Below, piece after piece: positions 23,241-34,978 of a stretch of 64,000 bases of DNA. Source of the DNA: Anolis sagrei. Lineage: Eukaryota > Chordata > Lepidosauria > Squamata > Anolidae. Both the position numbers and the translations under genes were made by a program. How positions within the stretch are numbered: position 1 is the first letter of the stretch; the number at the start of each line of letters is the position of its first letter. The notes beneath the pieces are model-generated. The model was not told where the DNA came from. It searched no databases and saw nothing but the letters and a program-made list of their open reading frames with translations. The DNA lies in the NCBI RefSeq assembly GCF_037176765.1, contig NC_090023.1, forward strand, positions 153,524,663 to 153,588,662. The letters are read 5' to 3'.

Positions 23241-23398
23241 TTCACTGAAGCAGGGCTGCTTTGAACGGAAGGGAGAAGGTAAAATGAATGGAGTTCTGAG
23301 CATGCGCACTCGCAACCTGAGGCTCACTCTCCCCCCGCCCCCACCCAAATCCCTTTCTCTTCACTGAAGCAGGGCTCCTTTGAAAGGTAAAATGAATT
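23173..23398. repeat. Tandem duplication of ~115 bp upstream of TMEM254 copy 1
   Basis: Two adjacent copies (23173-23289 and 23290-about 23398). Both contain GAGTTCTGAGCATGCGCAC, then GCTCACTCTCCCC, then ATCCCTTTCTCTTCACTGA, then AAGGTAAAATGAAT. GCATGCGCA resembles half of an NRF-1 site, so the duplication may double a promoter-proximal element. The regulatory role is inference. Confidence 0.7.
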
Positions 23399-23464
23399 GC
23401 AAGGTTTATCTTACCACTTTTCTTCCCTCTGGCAATGTTTGGGAATTGTGGAGAGGTGGCAACT

Positions 23465-24830
23465 TAGCAGAAGTTCAAGACCTCACAACCTCTGAGGATA
23501 TTTTTTTTTGTAGTGTCAGGAGCGACTTGAGAAACTGCAAGTCGCTTCTGGTGTGAGAGAATTGGCCGTCTGCAAGGACGTTGCCCAGGGGATGCCCGGA
23601 TGATTTGATGTTTTTATCATCCTTGTGGGAGGCTTCTCTCATGTCTCTGTATGAAGAGCTGGAGCTGATAGAGGGAGCTCATCCGCCTCTCGCCGGATTC
23701 GAACCTGCGACCTTTCTGCCAGCACAGGGGTTTAACCCACTGCGCCACCGGAGGCTCCACCTCTGAGGATGCCTGATGGCAAGCGGTTTAACCTCAGCAG
23801 ACTGAAAGCCAAAACCAAGGTTACAACAACATCAGTTATAGAACTCCAGTATGCTGATGACAACATTGTCTGTGCGCATTCAGAAGAAGATCTACAAGCC
23901 ACTCTAAACACCTTCGCAGAAGCATACGAGAAGCTCAGCCTGTCATTGAACATCGAGAAAACCAAAGTGCTCTTCCAGCAGTCACCAGCCAACTCCTCTC
24001 CAATGCCAGAGATACAGCTTAATGGTGTAACATTAGAAAATGTTGACCATTTCCACTACCTTGGCAGCCACCTCTCCACCAAAGTCAACATCGACACCGA
24101 AATACAACACCGCCTGAGCTCTGCGAGTACAGCATTTTTCCGAATGAAGCAGAGAGTGTTTGAGGACTGGGACATCCATAGGGATACCAAGGTGCTTGTT
24201 TATAAAGCTATTGTCCTCCCAACCCTGCTATATGCCTGCGAAACGTGGACTGTCTACAGACGTCACATGCAACTCCTGGAACGATTCCATCAGCGCTGCC
24301 TCCGGAAAATCCTACAAATCTCTTGGGAAGACAGGCAGACAAACGTCAGCGTGCTGGAAGAAGCAAACACCACCAGCATTGAAGCAATGGTCCTCCGCTA
24401 CCAACTCCGCTGGACCGGCCACGATGTCCAAATGCCCGACCACCGTCTCCCAAAGCAGTTGCTCTACTCCGAACCCAAGAATGGAAAACAGAATGTTGGT
24501 GGACAGGAAAAGAGATTTGAAGATGGGCTCAAAGCCAACCTCAAAAATTCTGGCATAGACACTGAGAACTGGGAAGCCCTAGCCTGTGAGCGCTCCAGCT
24601 GGAGGTCAGCTGTGACCAGCAGTGCTGCAGAATTTGAAGAGGCACGAATGGAGCGCGAAAGAGAGAAACGTGCCAAGAGGAACATGCGTCAAGCCAACCC
24701 CAAAAGCAATGCCCTCACTGTGGGAAAGATGCAGGTGAAGAACTGGGCTCCACACCACCTACAGATCCACAAGAATACTGATCCTGGAAGACTATCCTAC
24801 TCGTCCAACAAGGGATCGCCTAAGAAATAA
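23465..24830 (+). mobile_element. LINE, family C, RT to C-terminus (353-codon open frame)
   Basis: The frame at 23769-24830 starts at the end of the RT domain: RFNLSRLKAKTKVTTTSVIE, the catalytic box LQYADDNIVCAHSEEDL (YADD intact), then LLYACETWTVYRRHMQLLER and LRWTGHDVQMPDHRLPKQLL, ending in a degraded zinc-finger-like end. 5'-truncated; the 23500-23758 SINE sits in its first part, and CAGAAGTTCAAGACCTC to its left joins GCCTGATGGCAAG. This is a retroelement frame, not a host gene. Confidence 0.78.
23500..23758 (-). mobile_element. tRNA-derived SINE (GACACGACAAAA-tail family), near full length
   Basis: tRNA-like head at the right (CCACTGCGCCACCGGAGGCT, box B GATTCGAACC) and tail at the left (GTGTCAGGAGCGACTTGAGA). 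12-base target duplications ACCTCTGAGGAT (23488-23499, 23759-23770). Inserted in a family C LINE. Confidence 0.88.
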
Positions 24831-24905
24831 TAGATGCAGGTGAAACGTCAGGAGAGAATGCTTCCGGAACATGGCCAGACAGCCGGAAAGACTTACAACA
24901 ACCCA
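24831..24905 (+). mobile_element. Penelope-like element terminal fragment
   Basis: GGTGAAACGTCAGGAGAGAA and GCTTCCGGAACATGGCCAGA match the units of the 42057-43405 and 60815-61637 arrays. Confidence 0.6.
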
Positions 24906-25324
24906 ATTCAAGTAGCGTTGGACCTTAATGCCCTGAAGGTACACAGTCTTTAAGCAAATTCTTTAAAAGATTTGCACACACTAAAATGACACCAAATGCA
25001 TATATAGTACTCCCAAAACAGAGAACTAACACAACTCTCTGGCCCTCAGAGTGGCTTACAATTTGGCAAAATTCAATGCTGCATTTCAATACAAATAGAC
25101 AGAGATCACACATCTTTCCCTAGCATTTTTGAAAAGAACATGTTATGAATATGGCAACAAAAACACAAAATTTCTACCCAATGCCCTCAAAAAAGTAGCC
25201 AAGCACCAAGCTGGTATGAAACAGTCAAGGGGATCTTACTAACAAACCTAATGAAATAAGGCATTTAAAGACTTCTGTAAAAATTTATATTCTTCAGAAT
25301 TAGAAAGGAATTTGAATATAGAAG

Positions 25325-26098
25325 AATTTATTTATTTATTATTTATTTATTTCTCGCACTTCTACCCCGCCCTTCTCAACCCCCGAGGGGGGACTCAGGG
25401 CGGCTTACAAAAAGGCACAATTCAATGCCGGCACAACAACAAGGTAAAAAATAAAACATATAAACAGTAATTAAAACAATCCATTATACATCACAATCCC
25501 TAAAAACAATCTAGTGCTCAAAGTTTACCAGCTCATAGTCCATAAATTCAAATTCCACATTGTCCAATCCATCAATTCTAGTCGTCGCTTGTCCCTTATC
25601 TATCCGCCAGATTACCTGAAGGCCTGATCCCAAATCCATGTTTTTAATTTGGAGGGATGGGAGAGGAAGGATGTCGATGACCTAATTTCCCCGGGGAGTG
25701 AGTTCCACAGGTGAGGGGCCACCACCGAGAAGGCCCTGCTCCTCGTCCCCACCAATCTCACTTGTGATAGAGGCGGGGCCGAGAGCAGTGCCCCCCCCCC
25801 CAGAAGATCTTAAACTCCGAGGTGGGAGGTAGAAGGAGATGCATTTGGACAGATACGCTGGGCCGGAACCATATAGGGTTTTGTAGGTCAAAACCAGCAC
25901 TTTGAATTGTGCTCGGAATTGGATCGGCAGCCAGTGGAGCTGACATAACGGAGGGGTGGTATGCTCCCTGTATGATGCTCTGGTGAGTAATCTAGCTGCC
26001 GCCCGCTGGAGTAATTGAAGTTTCCGAACAGTCTTCAAAGGCAACCCCACGTAGAGTGCGTTGCAGTAATCTATTCGGGATAAGGAATCTTCCCACAA
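25325..26098 (-). mobile_element. L2 LINE 3' end with part of ORF
   Basis: The left end (ATTTATTTCTCGCACTTCTA, CCCCGAGGGGGGACTCAGGG) is the 3' terminus. The minus strand encodes [20 protein letters not shown] and RAAARLLTRASYREHTTPPL, the usual L2 C-terminal domain. 5'-truncated. Confidence 0.85.
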
Positions 26099-26889
26099 AG
26101 CATATCCAGAATGAACACAGAGAGATGCTGAATGCCCCTATAAGCCTTGACGTGTGACAACTTCAAAGCCATTCCTAGTTGTAAAGTCAACTTTTTGCCT
26201 CCATTTCCATTTTCTGCTTTCTCCACATTTGACCACTCTTTAGCTGTTTCAAGCGGCAAGGCTAGGCCCACTTGTGTGGGGTAAGTTCATTGAACCCAGT
26301 GGAACTCTGCTTCTGAGTAGATGGATGCAACATTGCTGTTTCAAATGATGTTTCTCCATATTCTTATCGGAGTTCACAACTGAATTCTATAATGAGACTT
26401 TCCACCAACACAGAGCAGTAGGGTTCTTAGGCTAAGTCATGCTAAAGCTGTGCCAACTGGTTCGTACATTCAGTACCATAATTATGAAAATAAAATGTAT
26501 CTCAGCCCTTATCTGAAAGTTAGCATATGACAACAGAGGTCTGTGTGGGTGTACATTCCTAAAATGTAGAATCGTGGCTTCTGATCTAGGAACAATACAT
26601 GGAGAAATGTCACTGCACCAGAAATGACATCTTAACAATAGAATCAGTATTGGGTGTCGAAAGGCTTTTGGGCACATACATACACTGTGCTTTGTGCGCA
26701 CAGTGTGAGGCACAAAGCAAATATTGCTCCCCTGAGTGCAAGGCAATGGCAACACACAAATCTTGTTGAAGGAGGAGGAGAAGGAGGTGAGAGGTAATGC
26801 TCGCATTTCACACTAGTTCATCTAACAGAAAGACATAGTTCTGCTCCCTACATCCCAAATCCAACAGGACTAAAAATGCAGCTCTACTA
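26099..26889. other. Unassigned intergenic DNA
   Basis: No coding or repeat signal recognised. Confidence 0.3.
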
Positions 26890-26965
26890 CAGGGGTGTCA
26901 AACTCATTTTCATTGAGGGACACATCAGCCTTATGGATGCCTTCAAAGGGCAATTGAATCCTGGA
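26890..26965 (+). mobile_element. hAT MITE end fragment
   Basis: CAGGGGTGTCAAACTCATTT then GAGGGACACATCAGC is a hAT-type terminus; the right end was not found. Confidence 0.4.
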
Positions 26966-27383
26966 TGGAGAATCCATGGATACAAAGATCAAACTATATT
27001 TTTGTACATTGTAATTAATATGCTTTAGTTTTTACCCAGTTGGTATCTCCAGATATAATTGAATGACAACTTCCATCACTTTTGATTTCCACTGTATGGA
27101 CTGGGGATAATGGGAATTGCAATCCAGCAACTCTTGTGGTTTTGAGATTGAGGAAAAGTGAAAGGACATTTCATAGTGAAGTGGGGATTCGAACCCTCAA
27201 GTGTCTTACTCCCGACTTTGGCTTAGTTACTTTCAGCATCAAGCTGTAAATTGGCACCTTCTAGTGGAAAGATCCCATTGTTGCACTCTGCTGTTATTAT
27301 CTTCTTCTGCATGTGTACGTTGTTTCAGCTGCTTCGTTGTTCAATTCTATATATTGGCTCCTTCTTTATAAATATAATTAATC

Positions 27384-27467
27384 CTGACAGCTGGTAAACT
27401 GGCTGGGATTTCTGGGAGTTGTAGGCTAAAAACATCTGGAGACCCCAGGTTGAGAACCACTGAATGA
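27384..27467 (-). mobile_element. hAT MITE fragment
   Basis: GGCTGGGATTTCTGGGAGTT and CCCAGGTTGAGAACCACTG: half of the 135-bp MITE seen whole at 47646-47780. Confidence 0.65.
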
Positions 27468-27748
27468 AAAGAAAGGCTACAGAACTAAGTATAAGGCTGG
27501 TATTTACAGAAGGTCCTTCACAATTCATCATTGCCATCTTTCAGTTGTGTAAAATATGTGTGTGTAAAATATGGTATATATAACAAGTATAATAAATCAC
27601 TAAAATAAACAGTTATTCAAATCAACATTATCCAGACTATAAATAGCAGGATGGGAGAAAGTCCATAGCACATAAATAATTTGTTAACCAAAAAAGCTAG
27701 CCCAAGTCCGTTATCTAATTCTTCATTTCAACAGAAGCCAGACGTATG

Positions 27749-27842
27749 TCCGTCCGTCCGTCTTCCTTCCTTCCTTCCTTCTTCCTTCCTTTCTTCTTCT
27801 TCCTCCTCCTCCTCCTCCTCCTCCTCCTCCTCCTCCTCCTTT
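27749..27842. repeat. Pyrimidine microsatellite (CCGT)n(TTCC)n(TCC)n
   Basis: Runs of CCGT, CTTC and TCC. The arginine-lysine frame read on the other strand is an artefact. Confidence 0.95.
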
Positions 27843-27960
27843 TGGTAGTCTTTGACAGAAGTGGCCTTAAAGAAAATCTAATTTCATTTTGTGGGCAAAT
27901 ATGAGGCACAGCTACAGGTTGTAAATTCATCCCCAATCTGACTAAAATACATATGGACTA

Positions 27961-28725
27961 GTTTATTTATTTATTTGTTTATTTATTTATTTAAAACATT
28001 TATATTCCGCCCTTCTCACCACAAAGAGGACTCAGGGCGGAGCACAGCGTATACATGGCAAACATTCAATGCCGGGACACAGATTCACATACAATACATA
28101 AACATTAAAAACATTTATCAAAATATTAAAATACACCATTTAAAACCATCCTAGTCATCCGCGTCAAATCTAATTGGCCTGGCCATCTTTCCCATTGTTG
28201 CTTCATTGCCCTGTCCCGAAAGCTTGGTCCCACAGCCAAGTTTTTACCATCCTTCTAAAGGACAGGAGGGAGGGGGCCGACCTATTCTCACCAGGAAGGG
28301 AGTTCCATAGCCGGGGAGCAATCACCGAGAAGGCCCTGTCTCTCGTCCCCACCAATTGCGGCTGTGACAATGGCGGGACGGAAAGCAGGGCTTCCTTGGA
28401 GGATCTTAATCTCCGCGATAGTTCATAGGGGGAGATGCGTTCGGACAGGTAATTTGGGCCGGGGCCGTTAAGGCTTTATAGGCCAAAGCCAGCACTTTGA
28501 ATTGTTCCCGGTAGCAAACTGGCAGCCAGTGGAGCTGGCGTAACATGGGAGTTGTATGCTCCCTATATGCCACCCCAGTTATTAACCTGGCTGCCTCTCA
28601 TTGGACTATTTGAAGCTTCCGAGCAGTCTTCAAAGGCAACCCCACGTAGAGTGTGTTGCAGTAGTCTATCCTAGATGTAACGAGAGCGTGGACCACCGTG
28701 GCCAAGTTTGAGCAATCATATGTGG
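27961..28725 (-). mobile_element. L2 LINE 3' end with part of ORF
   Basis: ATTTATATTCCGCCCTTCTC and AGAGGACTCAGGGCGGAGCA at the left; coding remnants to the right (reverse of [15 protein letters not shown]). Close relative of 25325-26098. Confidence 0.8.
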
Positions 28726-28849
28726 CCAAGTTTGAGCAACCATATGTAACACATGAAAATAGCCCATATAAAGAACATTGGTATTACTGTTACAAAAGTT
28801 ATTTAAATGACCTTTTTCCTAATATAAAAAGATAATAAGGTGAACTTAC

Positions 28850-29095
28850 AACAGTTTGGGACATACCTTAATTTTCTTGATATCAGTACTAAATTTGACA
28901 TGATCTATGACTCCAAGAGCATTTGTTTTTGAATGTCGAAATCACAGACAAAGATGGCTGTTTATACTGATATTTATAAGAAACCTGTAGATGGTAACTC
29001 TACCCTGCACACCACAAAAGAAATCTTCCATATTCACAATGGTTGGGGATGCGAGGACACTGCAGCAGTTTAGAACTTTTATTCAAACAAGCAAG
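28850..29095 (+). mobile_element. Possible Penelope-like element RT fragment
   Basis: Short frames give TDIYKKPVDGNSTLHT, preceded by KDGCLY in another frame, which resembles the Y-K-K-P-T-D-x-N-x-L-L-H motif of Penelope-like reverse transcriptases. Old and broken. Confidence 0.35.
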
Positions 29096-29102
29096 CATTC
29101 CT

Positions 29103-29216
29103 AAGCAGTGGTTCCCAGCCTTCGTTCCTCCAGAAGCCTCAGCCAGCTTGGCCAACTATCAGGAATTCAGGGAGTTGAAGTCAAAACACCTAGAGGACCA
29201 ATAGTTGGGAAATTAA
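29103..29216 (+). mobile_element. Degraded hAT MITE
   Basis: AGCAGTGGTTCCCAGCCTTC at the left; AATAGTTGGGAAAT at the right. Followed by a short L2 3' stub at 29217-29285. Confidence 0.4.
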
Positions 29217-29289
29217 TTTATTTATTATTCATTTAAAACCTTTATATCTGGATCTTCTTTACCTCCGCAGAGGGACTCAGACCAGCCAT

Positions 29290-30640
29290 CAAAGATGCCT
29301 GAAAGCCAGCAAGCCCTCTCCCCACACACACAAGGGAGCTTGAACTAGATTGTACACATACAGCAAAACACAGCAACAGACCGAATCCAAGCCTTAAAAA
29401 GACTTCAAGTGCCAAAGGAGAAATACTTTCTGTGTTAGAATCAAGCCAGCTACAAGGCAAGTACAATATGTTTTGGTGTGTGTGTAGACAGAGCTATAGC
29501 CTCATTTCTCTTAGCTTTTTAAACTGCACAATAATACAGTGTAAGATATTGTGAATTACATAATGCCACAATGTTTCCCTGACATTTGTTGATAATCCTT
29601 CTCTTTCCTCTTGGGTCCCTCATACTGCAAGGTATAGGCCTTTAAGAAGGAAAGAGGGGTGGCTACACTTAACTCTCTGACTGTATCCCTAAGATCATTT
29701 TTAAGATGTCACCTATCTCTGAATTGCATTCAACGGGTTAGTCACCACCCTGACAAACTGGTAACAGCCCCACACTAAAAGGCTTCAACTCTCCTGTTGT
29801 GGATGTTTTCACTTGACAGCCTCTAAACAGATGGTATATAGCATAAATGTAAAGGGAGCGTGTCATCCCCATGTTCTCTTGAGGGACTAAGGCTGTCCCA
29901 TTGCCTTTCACAATTGACCACTCTAGTGTGGGATGGGAAACTACCACATCCACAAAATGTGATAAAAGCTCACCTAACTTTGCTTGTGTTTCCCCAGACC
30001 ACCTCCATGAAAGGTATTTCTAGAACCAGTGGTGTTAGGAAGGAAACTGTGCCTCTATGGACTAATCTTGAGATCCAAACCATTGTTAGGACAAGATACA
30101 TGGGCACCACACTGTCATTTCAGATTATTTTGGTACTGCATGTACTGATCAATGAATGCAGTTAGCCAGGCAATAAGTAACAACATACTTCTTTTATGGG
30201 CTTGTATATTTTCCCACCATTAAACTGGACAATCTGCCAAAGCCCTTGCTGGTGTTATTCATTTCTGGAGAATGTGTGTTGAACATATTTGAGTAGGCTA
30301 CTTAAGCAAGAAATAAACACAACTTTGGTCTTGAATTCTCAACTCACAATAATTTATATTTCATTTGACCCTTGTGGGGTCATACTATTTGCAAAGCTTT
30401 TATAGGTTTGAATTGGAAATTTAGTAAAATTTGAAAGCAGTATTTGTGGTAGAGCGTTGGAGTATGCTGAATGATTAGCTTGCGAGACATAATCTGATGA
30501 TTGAAAGGGTAGAGTAAGAAAGGACAGTTGGAGAGGGAGGGATTGCATGTGAAGGTGATATTGACTCCAGTATGCAGGAATAAAAGGTAGAATAGGCAGT
30601 GAATTAGATTAGGCCTTTGCCAAGATATGTGGAAATACTG
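29290..30640. other. Unassigned intergenic DNA
   Basis: No supported gene or repeat. The short open frames have no recognisable motifs. Confidence 0.3.
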
Positions 30641-30899
30641 AGAATAAAGAAGAAACTATAATGATAAATTTATATGAATGCAATTTCAAGCAATGCAGTA
30701 GTTTATTTTAAAAAAATATGTCATATTGAATATAAGGCATCAAAATAGTAAGAGAAAGAAAAAATAGGTTATAGTTTATACAGTGAAAATGGGAGGATGT
30801 TTATTTGTATAGAAAGTAGGAAAACAAGAAGGTAAAATATAGCAAAAAATAGCAAGAATAGTAATAATAATAATATAATAATAAAAGGTATATAGAAAA

Positions 30900-31640
30900 A
30901 TTGAAGAAGAGAAGAAGAAAAAGAAAAAAAGTGTTTGTTGACTTCCTTCTTGCTTCCGATGGTCCTTAAAGAATTTATTTAAAATATCGTTTTGCTTAAT
31001 CTGCTTCCCCTCCATCTACTTCTTTTAGGATTGAATATCTTCAACAAATGAGGTCAATCTTCATCTGTTTTAAATAGTCCTTTACAAGGTCCCAGTTAGT
31101 ATGTTTTTTTAGGTAGTCCTTGATTAGGTGAAAGCCAGTAGGTAAGCCTGTCCATATTCATACTTTCTAACACCTTATTTAACCAGTCCTCTTTTTTCGG
31201 TATTTCTTTTAACTCCATGTCCTGGCATAGAATATTCTGGTTGCTGTGATCAAAACTTAAACAGAATCTCTTTGTTTTTATCTTTTTCTATATCTAGCAT
31301 GCCAAGTAAAAAGTATTCAGGCTCTCTTCAAATTTTTATTTTTGGAATCTTTTGTATAGCTTCATTTATTTCTTTCCAAAACTGTTGCACTTTTGGGCAG
31401 GTCCACCATGAGTGGAAAAGGGTTCCTGCCTGCTGTTCACATTTGCAACATTTGTTAGATGCATTTTTATAACATTTAGCAATTTTGTGTGGTGTAATAT
31501 ACCATCTATATAGCATTTTAAACCAATTTTCTTTTAAATCATAGGAATAGGTATATTTGTGTCTTGGTTCCAGGCCTTTCCCAATGTTTTAAATCAATTT
31601 GATGACCAATATTTTGAGCCCATTTCACTCTGTTATTTGT
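30900..31640 (-). mobile_element. L1 LINE 3' fragment
   Basis: The minus strand at 31328-31516 encodes the C-terminal Cys-rich region of L1 ORF2: MLYRWYITPHKIAKCYKNAS, C-x2-C, GTLFHSWWTCPKVQQFWKEI. Flanked by further L1-like, stop-ridden sequence. 5'-truncated; the 3' end lies towards an A-rich run near 30900. Confidence 0.75.
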
Positions 31641-31887
31641 TATTTTTCAGTTGTTCATTCCAATAGTTTTTATTTTTTACTGTTTGTTAAAATGTATTTG
31701 TTCAACCACATCTGACCTGGTTACAACAGACTTTCTTAAAACTGCAAAAGAATGAATATTGTAGACTATGATGGCATCGAACTACCAGTAAGAAATAAAA
31801 CAATGTTTATTTTAAAAGGTATTATCTTCCTATGTAGAACAGATGAAGCCAGAGAGAGTACAACGTCCACTTCCACCTGCATGATTT

Positions 31888-31952
31888 GAGAGGGGGGGTA
31901 TAGTATAACAACAGTGATACCTTCAGAAGTACTGTGAGGTGAAGGTGAGGGA
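31888..31952. repeat. Inverted repeat, left arm
   Basis: ATACCTTCAGAAGTACTGTG then AGGTGAAGGTGAGGGAA is the reverse complement of 33773-33835. The two arms flank a family A LINE. Confidence 0.75.
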
Positions 31953-32009
31953 ATATGAAAAGGTGCCTCGTGCCTTTTAAAGACACCAGGATGTGTGCCC
32001 TACTCCTTG

Positions 32010-33253
32010 CCCCACATGATTTACACACAGGTTCAGGTCTTCTGGCGGAAACAGAAGAACGGCCTGCCTCAGGGAAGTGTGCTTGCCCCATCCATGTTCA
32101 ACATCTACACAAATGACCAGCCACTGCCAGAAGGGACAGAGAGCTTCATCTATGCTGATGATCATGCCATTACTGCTCAAGCAGGGAGCTTTGAGATGGT
32201 AGAACAGAAGCTCTCTGAAGCTCTAGGTGCTCTTACTGCCTATTACAGGGAAAACCAGCTGATCTCTAATCGATCTAAAACACAGACATGTGCCTTTCAC
32301 CTTAAGAACAGACAAGCATCCCGAGCTCTGAGGATCACCTGGGAAGGAATCCCACTGGAGCATTGCAGCACACCCAAATACCTAAGAGTCACTCTGGACC
32401 ATGCTCGGACCTACAAGAAGCACTGCCTGAACATCAAGTAAAAAGTGGGTGCTAGAAACAATATCATACGAAAGCTGACTGGCACAACCTGGGGATCACA
32501 ACCGGACACAGTGAAGACATCTGCCCTTGCGCTATGCTACCCGGTGTGGAACACATCTCACCACACTAAAACAGTGGATGTGGCTCTTAATGAGACATGC
32601 TGCATTATCACGGGATGTCTGCGCCCTACAGCACTGGAGAAATTAAACTGTCTAGCCGATATCGCACCACCTGACATCCGCTGGGAAGTAGCAGCCAATA
32701 GTGAAAGGACCAAGGCAGTGACATCTCCAGCCCATCCCTTGTTTGGGTATCAGCCAGCATGTCAACGGCTTAAATCAAGAAATAGTTTTCTAAGATCTAC
32801 AGAGACATTTGCTGGAACACCCCAGCAAGCGAGAGTCCAAAAGTGGCAGGCTCAAACCCAGAACCTCAATCAATGGCTGATACCAAATGAGAGACTCCCT
32901 TCTGGGCACACAGAAAACTGGGCTACTTGGAAAGTGCTGAACAGACTGCTCTCTGGCACCACGAGATGCAGAGCCAATCTTAAGAAATGGGGCTACGAAG
33001 TGACATGTGAGTGTGGAGAAGAGCAAATGACAGACCACCTGCTTCAATGCAACCTGAGTCCTGCTACATGCACAATGGAGGACCTCCTTGTGGCAACACC
33101 AGAGGCACTCCAAGTGGCCTGCTGCCGGTCAAAGGGCATTTAATCAACTACCAAACTTGCAAATTCTGTGTTTTGTCTGTTTGTTTGTTTGTTTGTTTTT
33201 GTTTAAAATGTAATACAAATGTCTGGTTGCTGATGACACGATAAATAAATAGG
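32010..33253 (+). mobile_element. LINE, family A, RT to 3' end (best copy)
   Basis: Encodes GLPQGSVLAPSMFNIYTNDQ, the intact catalytic box FIYADDHAITAQ, the thumb, then (32445-33143) NNIIRKLTGTTWGSQPDTVK, RWEVAANSERTKAVTSPAHP and a Cys-His end CECGEEQMTDHLLQC. One in-frame stop at 32439-32441 separates the two frames. The 3' UTR has (GTTT)n and ends GATGACACGATAAATAAATA. 5'-truncated before the RT fingers. Confidence 0.82.
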
Positions 33254-33770
33254 TTTTTTTACAAAATCAGAAGTGACTAGAATTGTTACTGCTGATTCTG
33301 AAACAGCTGGCAAAATTGCTTGCGTGGTTCCTAGATTATATGAATGACCTATCTCAGTAAAAGAAGTGTTTGGATTTGGAGATGAGGATGCTGCTGCACT
33401 GAGACTTCTGGTGGGTCACAAGGTGCATTTTGCTCTCGCCCTCTGAAAGTGTCTTCTTTAAGGATATCATTCTCAGATTCTGTGCTAAAGAGCTGTATTA
33501 TGCAATGAACAATGTGTTGGCATGTGCCATGCTTTTCAAATAAAAAAGATGGTGAACTTCATATTGCATCCCCATCCAGACAAGGGCAAATCAGCCTGCT
33601 CTCACTGTTTCTAAGCACCATACAGGCACACCTAGAAATGAGATTAGCCAAGAGGTTTATCAGGGCATTCTGGGTTGTGGACAAATATAACAAGTGTAGC
33701 CTAGCAAATCCTTCATGAAATCTGCAAAGGTGTCAGTCTTTTTGAACAGCTGCTTGCCTGGTTGCAGTCA
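33254..33770. other. Unassigned DNA
   Basis: Stop-rich, no recognised repeat. May be the interior of a larger element bounded by the inverted arms. Confidence 0.3.
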
Positions 33771-33772
33771 TG

Positions 33773-33835
33773 AGTTCCCTCACCTTCACCTCACATTACT
33801 TCTGAAGGTATCATTGTTGTTGAGCCATCCCCCCC
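33773..33835. repeat. Inverted repeat, right arm
   Basis: TTCCCTCACCTTCACCTCAC then ATTACTTCTGAAGGTATCAT mirrors 31888-31952. Confidence 0.75.
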
Positions 33836-33904
33836 CCCCCAAAGATGTATCGTTCATCAAGAGACTTCAAACAAATGACATTTTTTTCCTTTTTATTAAA
33901 ATAC

Positions 33905-34085
33905 TAGCTGTACCTGCCATGCGTTGCTGTGGCCAACCTTCCCTCCCTCTTTCTCTCCTCCTTTCTTTCTCTCCTTCCTTCCCTTTTTTCCCCCTTCTCT
34001 GCTTCCTTCCTTCTCTTCCTCTTCCCTTCCTTCCCCTCCCTTTTTCTTTCCCTTTTACTTTCTCTCTTCCTTCTCTACCTATTCT
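33905..34085 (-). mobile_element. Helitron 3' end and CT-rich tract
   Basis: CTAGCTGTACCTGCCATGCG then TTGCTGTGGCC is the inverted Helitron terminus, followed by a (CTTCC/CTTT)n tract at 33935-34075. The 5' end was not found. Confidence 0.6.
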
Positions 34086-34289
34086 GGGACTGCAAATTTT
34101 GTTGTGACCAATTTAGGGTGAGGTTGCCATACAAATTCACATTTCCCTATAGACCATTTAGTTTTTCAGGCATCTGGAGACCATCTTGATAGTGCCCCAT
34201 ACTCTGGGGAGTCCATTCAGCAGTCATTCAGAGCTGGACATTTAGTGCAGTGGACTCTATTACATGGAACACCCCTTACATGTTCAGCA

Positions 34290-34490
34290 TGTGTGTTTTC
34301 ATGTTGATTCAGACGTATGGTGACCCTGTCCTACAGTTTTGTTGGCAAAATATATTCCAAGTGGATTCACTCTTGCCCTTTTAGACTGAGGGAAAGTGAT
34401 TTACTTAAGGTCTCTCAGTGGGTTTTCATGACTGAGTCATGACTAGGTCTGGTCTTTCGGACCCATTGCTCCACACTCAAAACACACTAC
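34290..34490 (-). mobile_element. Old SINE remnant (also in unit B at 47955-48160)
   Basis: ATGGTGACCCTGTCCTACAG and AGGTCTCTCAGTGGGTTTTC resemble a degraded tRNA/5S-type SINE. Present in both duplication units, so it is older than the duplication. Confidence 0.5.
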
Positions 34491-34599
34491 GATTCTCGCC
34501 CTTAGATACATGTAATAGCAAACCTTCCTGTAGCCATTTCATCAATTAACACAACTTTATTTTGCGTGTGTATGTATTTGTGTGTGTGTGTGTTTGTAT

Positions 34600-34640
34600 A
34601 GACGGATGGATGGATGGATGGATAGACAGATAGATAGATT
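34600..34640. repeat. GATG/GATA microsatellite (unit A)
   Basis: Short here; expanded at the homologous site 48314-48470 in unit B. Confidence 0.9.
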
Positions 34641-34674
34641 CCTTCCATGTTCTAGCAAACCTGCTGTCTCTCAG

Positions 34675-34978
34675 CAGGCCCGCAGCCAGGATTTCGTTTC
34701 GGGGGGGGGGGGGCTAATTTCAGGGGGGGTTCGGGGGGGCTGAGTTTCGGGGGGGGGGGCTGAGTCTGAGTGAAAGAGGGTCTAGCCTAGCAAACTTTTT
34801 GTATCGTTACCCCAATACCCCCATGCATATGGGATATATTGAGTATGGTGATCAGATCATGATATGAATAAACATAACAGTTTAAATAATGCACCAGTAA
34901 GGCCTTTTCGCGAACCACCATGAGAATTTCGGGGGAGGGGGGGGCTGAAGCCCCTCAAGCCCCCCCCCCCAGCTACAT
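34675..34978 (+). mobile_element. Poly-G hAT MITE
   Basis: Begins CAGGCCCGCAGCCAGGATTT, holds several runs of 9 or more G, a core ATATTGAGTATGGTGATCAG, and ends CCCCCCAGCTACATG. Absent at the homologous site in unit B (about 48507). TSD unclear in this copy. Confidence 0.75.
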
